A stretch of 64,000 nt of DNA, taken from an alpha proteobacterium AAP38 (GTDB lineage: Bacteria > Pseudomonadota > Alphaproteobacteria > Azospirillales > Azospirillaceae). The position numbers were made by a program, and so were the translations under genes. Positions 35,201-44,200 of this stretch are shown in pieces. Under the pieces are notes generated by a model. The model worked only from the letters and a program-made list of their open reading frames with translations, made no database searches and was not told where the DNA came from. The stretch is taken from the NCBI GenBank assembly GCA_001296005.1, contig LJHR01000011.1, positions 1 through 64,000 on the forward strand, in the 5' to 3' direction. Positions within the stretch are counted from its first letter, which is position 1; each line of letters begins with the position of its first letter.

Positions 35201-38200
35201 ATTCCAATGGTGACAGCAGTCAGGCGAACGGTCGTGGCGGCAGCGACACTCTGACCGGCATCGAAGAGGTGCAGGTGGCGGGCGGTTCCGCCGCCGACAC
35301 CCTGGTGGGTGACGCGCGCCGCAATTACCTGGACGGCAATGAGGGGGCGGACACGCTGACCGGCGGGGCAGGGAACGACACCTTCGCCTATGATATCACC
35401 CGGGACCATAGCGGTATCGACCGGATCACGGACTTCGCGGCGGGCGACAATATCGTGTTCTTCCACTCGGGAGGCAGCGATGTGAACCTGTCCACCAGCA
35501 TTCAGTCGGGCAATGATGCAAGTGGGTTGACGGCGGGGCAAGTGATGGTGGGCACCCCGTCGGGCGGGGTGACGAAGCTGTTCGTGCATACGGGTGGCTC
35601 TGCCGGCGTCGTGACTATCGATATGGTCGGCAGTTTCACGGCGAACCAGCTCAAGGTCGATAACAGCACGCTTGCGGGCAGCATTTCCCTATTTAGCGGT
35701 AGTGGCCAAGCCATCACCGGCACCTCTGGCGCTGACAGCCTGCAGGGCAGTGATGGTGATGACGAGATCAGTGGCGGGGCGGGTAACGATTATCTGTACG
35801 GCAAACTGGGAAATGATCTGTTGAATGGCGGCGCAGGGGCAGACACTTTGTCCGGCGGCCCCGGCAACGACAAATTCATGTATGAGAAGGACGCCGACCA
35901 CAGCGCAACCGACACGATCTTCGACTTGTCAGGCGGTGACAGCATTGTTGTTTATGACGATGCGGGGGCGGACGTTAATCTGTCGACGACCATTTTGTCC
36001 GGCAACGATACCAGTGGCCTGAGTTTGGGGCAGGTGATGCTGGGCACGCCATCTTCTGGCTCCAGGAACTTGTATATCAAGGCCACCAGTGGTGTGATCA
36101 CCATCAACATCAGTGCCAACGTTGCCGCTGACCGGCTGAGTATCGATAATTCGGGCGATATGGCTGTCCTCAATGTTGGGGTTAGCGTTGCCGGTACCAG
36201 TGCCGATGATACTTTGCGCGGATTGGACGGTATCGATCATATCAGTGGTCTGGCTGGAAATGACGTCATTTGGGGTGGGGGAGACGACGACACCCTTTTG
36301 GGCGGCGATGGTAATGACTCGCTGAACGGTGAATATGGTCGTGACGTCCTAGAAGGCGGCGACGGCAACGATGTTCTGTATGGTTATTATAATACGACCA
36401 ATACGAATTATACGCCGGACTCCCCGAATACTCTGCGGGGCGGAGCCGGTGACGATGTGCTTGTGGGTAGTGGTGCTGCGGATTTGTTGGAAGGTGGTAC
36501 CGGCAACGACACCATCGCCGGCGGTGCTTCTGGCGAGACAGTCGACGCGGGCGCGGGCGACGACCTGATCAGCGTGTCCATTGGGGCATCTACGATCACG
36601 GGTGGTTCTGGCCGCGACACCTACACGCTTTATGCCTCAGACGTCGGAAGCGTTTCTGGTGTAGGAACGATTACTGATTTTGCTGTTGGTGCCAACGGAG
36701 ATGTGATCGACGTAAGCGGACAGTTGGAAAGCATCAGCGGTTACACCGGCAGCAACCCCTTTGCGGGCGGCTATCTGACGCTGCAGCAGAGCGGCGCCGA
36801 CACGCTGCTGATTTTTGACCAAGACGCTGCAGGTTCCAGCAATACACCCAGAACCCTGCTGCGGCTGCTGAATGTAACATCGAGCAGCCTGACAGCCGAT
36901 AATTTCACGCCTGCCTTCAATCCGGATGGCACCGGAACGGTACCCGGTCAACTGCTGACCGGTACAGCCAACAACGACACCCTGACCGGCAGTACAGGTC
37001 CGGACACAATTGTGGGCTTGGATGGTAATGATTCACTGAGCGGCGGTATCGGCGCGGACAGCCTTGATGGCGGTACCGGCAATGACACCCTTTGGGGGGG
37101 GGCTGGCAACGACACATTGTCCGGCGGGGACGGCAACGACTATGTCAGCGGCGGTGGTGGTGTTGACCTCCTGCAGGGCGGGGGCGGCAATGACTATGTT
37201 GTCGGCGACGGCACCCTGCAGGGTGATGCGGGACAGGATACCCTGTATGGCAGTTCGTCCAATGATACGCTGATCGGCGGCGATGGCGATGACTCGATGA
37301 GTGGCGGCCAAGGCAGTGATGTCTTGGAAGGTGGTGACGGCAATGATTTCCTGGACGGCAGTGAAGTCTACAACACCTCCTACAATGGGTATGGAGGGGC
37401 TCCCAACACGTTGCGGGGGGGAGGCGGTAATGATGTCATCGTCTCTGATGGGGCCGATCTGATCGAGGGTGGTACTGGCAACGATACAATCGTTGGGCAT
37501 GGCACCGCAGAGACGATCGACGCTGGCGACGGTGATGATACGATAGGGATGAGGTTGGGTGCGTCTACAGTTACCGGTGGTGCAGGTCGAGACACCTATA
37601 GGCTGGATACGTCGTTCACCAAAGGGCGGGTAGATGGCATTGGCGTTTTCACCGATTTTACAATTGGCGCAGGTGGCGACCGGATCGATGTTAGCGGATT
37701 ACTGACCAACTTTAGCGGCAGCAATCCGTTCGCAAGCGGTCATCTTGGGCTGATACAGAGCGGTGCCGACACGCTGTTGATGTATGATTCGGATGGTCCC
37801 GGCTCGCAAAGTACAGCGACTGCCGTGCTGCGGCTGCTGAATGTGACCGCTTCCAGCCTCACTGCCGCCAATTTCGACCCGCTATACAACCCGGACGGGA
37901 CCGGAACCATCCTGGGGCAGTCGCTGACTGGCACGTCGGGCAACAACAGTCTTGTTGGCAGTGTCGGCAACGACACCATTTCGGCGGAAGCCGGTAACGA
38001 CACCCTTAATGGCGGCACCGGCAACGACCTGATGACCGGTGGTGAAGGGAACGATGTGTTCCTGTACAGCCCGTCCGGTTCGGTTCTGTTGGGCGACGAC
38101 ACCATCACCGATTTCGCAGGCAACGATGTCCTGCGGTTTACCGGCGTTACCCTCAACAGCCCGGCCAGCGGTACCGGGGCCAACATCCTGGGCGGGGATG

Positions 38201-41200
38201 TTCGGGTGGAGACCAGCGGCGGCAATACCATCATTCATGTCGGGCTGGACAGCACCGGCGGTGCCGATACCAATATCACCCTGACCGGCGTGACCCTTTC
38301 CGCCAGCGATTTCGTGGTGCTGAACGGCACCGACCTGGGTTTGAAGGCCTACCAGCCGCAGACGCTGACCGGTACGGCCAACGCTGACAGCCTGACCGGT
38401 GCCGCCGCGGGCGACACGATCAGCGGTCTGGCTGGCAATGACCAACTGATCGGCGGGTTCGGTGATGACAGCATCAGCGGTGGTGACGGCAACGATACCA
38501 TCTTCGCAGGTGCGCTTTCCGGGCAGAATAGCGGTTCCGGCACGGACGGCAATGATACCGTCAATGCTGGGGCCGGCGATGATTTCGTGCGTGGGGGCAG
38601 CGGCTCCGACAGTCTGGTTGGCGGCGACGGCAATGATTTCCTGTATGGTGCCAACAGCTCCACCCCGCAGACCTGGGACCTGGATGCCGCCGATACGCTG
38701 GATGGCGGGGCGGGCGATGACATTCTGCGCGGCAACAAGGGCGATGACCTGCTGCTGGGCGGGGCCGGTGACGACAATCTGCGCGGGGACGCCGGCAGCG
38801 ACACGCTGAACGGTGGCGAGGGCAATGATTTCGCGTCGCTGTTCTATACCGGGGCCGGCCTGCAGGCCGGGATCAATGTCAGCATTGCCGGCTTCGTTTC
38901 GGGCCAGACCTTCACCTTCACGGACCCGCTGGGCGGCACCGACACCCTGATCTCTATCGAGAAGATCGGGTTGGGCGGCACCAGTTTCGCGGACACGCTG
39001 ATCGGCAGCGCCCAGGATGATCAGCTGACGGGCAGCGACGGCGATGACAGTATTGATGCGGGCGACGGCAATGACAGCTATGTGCTGGGCGAGGCGGGGA
39101 ATGACACGCTGCGCGGCGGGGCTGGTGATGACACGCTGACCGGCGGCTTTGGTGCCGATCTGGTGGATGGCGGGGCCGGCAATGACGTTGCGCTCTATGA
39201 TTTCAGCATCAATGAAGCGGGCATCACGTTCACCGCGTCGAACTGGGCCAACGGTGCCGGCACCGTGGCCAGCGACACGCTGATCAGCATCGAAGGTTTC
39301 TACGTCATCGGCTCCAGCTTTGCCGACAGCATCACCGGTTCCGCCACGGTCGACAGTATCGGCGGCGGCGAAGGCAATGACACGCTGACCGGCGGGGCCG
39401 GCGACGATTATTTCGGCTTTGACGGGTCGGGCCAGGTTGCCAATGGCAATGACACCATCACCGACTTCTCCGGCGGGGATCTGCTGAGCTTCCTGGGTCT
39501 GACGCTGAACGCGCCTGCGACGGGTGGCCCCACCGGCATCATGCGCGGCGACGTGCGGGTGCAGTCCGGGGGCAACAATACCACCCTGATCCATGTCGGG
39601 CTGGACAATGATGCCGGTGCCGATCTGACCGTCACCCTGGTCGGCAATTTCGCGGCGGCGGATTTCGTGCGGATCGGCGATGTCGATCTGGGTCTGAAAG
39701 CCAACCAGCCGCAGACCCTGACGGGTACAGCCAATGCAGATTCGCTGACCGGTGGCAATGTTGGTGACACGATCAGCGGTCTTGCTGGCGATGACCAGTT
39801 GGTCGGTGGGTTCGGTGATGACAGCGTCAGTGGTGGCGACGGCAACGACTTTATCTTCGCGGGCGCGCTTTCCCCGCAGAATAGCGGTTCCGGCACAGAC
39901 GGCAACGATACCGTTAATGCCGGAGCTGGCGATGATTTTGTGCGCGGTGGTTCGGGCTCCGACAGTCTGGTTGGCGGCGACGGCAATGATTTCCTCTATG
40001 GTGCCAACAATTCCACGCCCCTGACCTGGGACCTGGATGCCGCCGATACGCTGGATGGCGGGGCGGGTGATGACATCCTGCGCGGTAATAAGGGTGACGA
40101 CCTGCTGCTGGGCGGGGTGGGCGACGACAATCTGCGCGGTGATGCCGGCAGCGACACGCTGGATGGCGGCGAGGGCAATGATTTCGCGTCGCTGTTCTAT
40201 ACCGGGGCCGGCCTGCAGGCCGGGATCAATGTCAGCATTGCCAGCTTTGTTGCGGGTCAGACCTTCACCTTCACCGACCCGCTGGGCGGCACCGACACAC
40301 TGATCTCTATCGAGAGGATCGGTATCGGCGGCACCGCCTTTGCCGACACGATCATCGGCAGTGCCCAGAATGATCAGCTGACAGGCAGTGACGGCGATGA
40401 CAGTATTGATGCGGGCGACGGCAATGACAGCTATGTCCTGGGTGACGCGGGCAATGACACGCTGCGCGGCGGGGCTGGTGATGACACGCTGACCGGTGGC
40501 CTGGGTGCCGACGTCATTGATGGTGGCGCGGGCACTGACGTTGCCTATTGGGATTATTCGGCGGAAAGCACGGCTGTCACCTTCACGGCGGCCGGCCTGC
40601 AGAACGGCGCCGGTACGGTGGGCGGTGACACGCTGACCGGGATCGAAGCGGTCTATGTCATCGGCTCCAGCGTCGATGACAGCATCACCGGTTCCAGCGG
40701 GAATGACAGTATCGGCGGCAGTGACGGCAATGACACATTGACCGGTGGCGCCGGTGACGATGTCTTCGGCTTTGATGCTACGGCGGGCCAGACGGACGGC
40801 AATGACCGCATCACCGATTTCGGCGGCAAGGACCAGATCTGGTTCCAGGGACTGACCCTGAATGCCCCGGCCACTGGCAGCGGGGCCAATATCCAGCGCG
40901 GCGATGTCCGGGTTGAGGCCGGTACGAACGGCACCACGCTGATCCATGTCGGGTTGGACAGCAATGCCGGCGCCGACATGACGCTGGCCCTGACCGGCAC
41001 CTTCACGGCGGCGGATTTCATCCGCGTCGATGGGGAAAAGCTGGCCCTGGCCGCCAACACGCCGCAGAGCCTGACGGGCGGGAGCGGCAATGACATCCTG
41101 TCGGGCGGCAGCCAAAACGATACGATCAACGGCATGGCCGGGGATGACACCCTGTCCGGTCTGGCCGGGTCGGACAGCCTCAATGGCGGCGATGGCAATG

Positions 41201-44200
41201 ACTTCCTGTCCGGGTATAGCGGCAATGAAGGTGTGGGCGGCAATGATGCCGCGGACACGCTGCTAGGCGGCAATGGCAACGACACGCTGCGCGGCTTTGA
41301 TGGCGATGACAGCCTGGTGGGCGGCGATGGCGATGATAATCTGCGCGGTGACGCCGGCAGCGACACGATCGATGGCGGCGCCGGCAATGACGGCGTCGGT
41401 TATCGTTTCGACAATATCGGCCTGAACAACGGCATCAGCTTCAGTGCCTCTGCCGTGGTCGCCAATCAGGCGGTCACCCTGTCCGACGGGCGGGGCGGCA
41501 CTGACACCCTGAGCAATGTCGAATATGTGATCATCACCGGTTCCTCCTTTGACGACACGCTGACCGGCAGCGGCGGCGGTGACCAGATCACCGGCGGTGC
41601 CGGCAATGACAGCATCAATGGCGGCAATGGGGATGATTTCCATCTGTCCGGTGGTGCCGGCAACGATACGATCAATGGCGGCAGCGGTACTGATTACGCT
41701 GTCTATGACCTCAGCGCGTCGACGGTCCCGGTACAGTTCGACGGCGGCGCCTTCACCCATACGTTTGCCGGCACGGTGGCGGACGGGTTGGGCGGCATCG
41801 ATACTGTCAGCAATATTGAAGGTTTCCTGATCACGGGCGGGTCGGGTAATGACCAACTTACCGGATCGCTGGGTGACGACCTGCTGAATGGCGGTGCCGG
41901 CAATGACACGCTGGTGGGCGGGCTTGGTGAAGATCTCTTCTCCTTCGGCGGTGCTGGGTCGGGCACCGATCTGATCCGTGATCTGGGGTCCGGTGACGTC
42001 ATTCAGGTCACAGGACAGTCCTTTAGCAGCATCACCGACAATGCCCAGGCCAGCAGCCTGGCGGCGGGACAGGTCGGCGTAACGGCGCTGCAAAATGGCG
42101 GTACCCGCCTGTCGATCGGGCTTGATGCCACGGCGGGCGCGGATCTGATCATTGACCTGGATGGCAGTTTCACCGCATCCAACTTCACCCTGTCCAACAA
42201 CAGGATCACCGCCAGCTATACCGCCACGACGGCCACAGGCGATGGTACGGCCAATGTCCTGGCGGGTCGGTCGCTGGCGGACAATCTGAGCGGTCTTGGC
42301 GGCAACGATACCCTGACCGGCAATGGCGGCGCCGACACGCTGTCCGGCGGCGACGGCGATGATCTGCTGCTGGGCGGGACCGGGTCGGGCAGCATGCCCA
42401 CCGCACCTGACCGCGAAGACAGCCTGAGCGGCGGAGCCGGCAACGATACGCTGCGCGGTGGCGATGGCGACGACACTTTGCTGGGTGAGGATGGCGACGA
42501 CAATCTGCGCGGCGATGCCGGTAATGATGTCATTAATGGCGGTGCGGGCAATGACTTCGTCTCCTACCGCTTTGACGATATCGGACTGACGCAGGGCGTC
42601 ACCTTCTCGCTGGCCAATGTGACCAGCGGCACCAGCGCCAGTATCAGTGACGGCCGGGGCGGCACCGACACCGTCACCAATTTTGAAAAGCTGGGTGTGA
42701 CCGGCAGCAATTTCGCCGACAACATCACGGGCAGCAGCCTTTCTGATCAACTGTCGGGCCAGGGCGGCAATGACACGCTGGCCGGCGGGGCCGGCGGCGA
42801 CCTGATCTTCGGGGATGCCGGTGCCGACAGTCTGCTGGGCGGCGATGGTGACGATACGCTGTATGGCGGATTGGGGGCCGACACGCTGGAAGGTGGCGCC
42901 GGCAACGACGTGGCGGCCTATGATCTGGCCGATGGTGCCACGGGCGGGCTGCTTGTGCGCGTCTCTGCAGGACAGGTGCAGATCAATAACAGCGTCACCG
43001 ACACCCTGCGTCAGATTGAAATTGTCGAGATTTCGGGCAGCAGCTTTGCCGATACGGTACAGGGCGGCCTGGGTGTCGAAACCATCGCCGGCATGGGCGG
43101 GAATGACAGCCTGACCGGCGGCGGCGGCGACGACACCTTCTATTATTATGCCTTTGATCCGTTGGGCAATGGCAGCACCCTGCTGGCCCAGGGTATCGAC
43201 CGCATCACCGATTTCAGCCCCGGTGACCGCATCACCATCAACGGCCTGACCCTGACCGGCAGCGTCACCAGCGGCAATGGCAGCGCCCTTACGGCGGGCG
43301 CGGTACAGGCGGAAATCGTCAATGGCATCACGCGCATTCATGTCGGCATCGACGGAACGGCGGGTGCCGATCTGACCATTGAACTATCGACGGTGGTGGA
43401 GGCCGCTAATCTGCGGCTGTCCGGATCGGACATCACCTCGTCCGCCAATCTGGTCCTGACCGGTACGGCCAATGCCGAAAATCTGACCGGTGGCGATGGC
43501 GATGACACGATCAGCGGTCTGGCCGGCAATGACTACCTTCAGGGCAAGGGCGGCAATGACAGCATCCTGGGCGGCGACGGCCAGGATGGCATTGATGGCG
43601 GGGCTGGCGATGACACGATCGATGGCGGTGCGGGTGATGACAACATCATCATGAACCAGGCCATCGGTGCCGGTTACACCATCGTCCGTAATGGCGATGG
43701 CAGCATGACGCTGACCACGTCGGCCAATGGCACCGACCGGCTGAGCAATGTCGAAGGCCTTGCCTTCACCGACGCGTATGTGCGCCTGACGGTGGCGAGT
43801 TTCATAGGCCCCGATGGCAATTCCTATGATGGCACCGATGTGTTCGGTGACAGCATCACGGGCGGTGCCGGCAATGATTACCTGAATGGCCGCGCCGGCA
43901 ATGACACGCTGACCGGCGGTGCCGGTGGCGACTATTTCATCGGGGGTGCCGGCAACGACACCCTACAGGGCGGTGATAACGGCACCAACCAGCAGGGCAA
44001 TGTCCTTCTGGACGTGGCCCGGTACGAGGGCAATTTCGCCACCTACACGATCAGTTCGGTAACCAGCGGCGGTGTCACCACCTTCACCGTCACCGACAAT
44101 CAGGCGGGCCAGGATGGTGATGACGGCACCGACACGCTGACTGGTATTGAGGTCCTGAGCTTCAAGGATCAGGGCTTTGTCCGGCTGGTGCCGCAGACTT

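Noticed and set aside
37882-41115. Antisense open frame of 1,077 codons inside the RTX gene
   Set aside because: It mirrors the RTX repeats, where GC-rich Gly/Asp codons leave few stops on the other strand. It lacks a ribosome site and family motifs.
41263-43341. Antisense open frame of 692 codons inside the RTX gene
   Set aside because: Same cause: a low-complexity shadow of the repeats.
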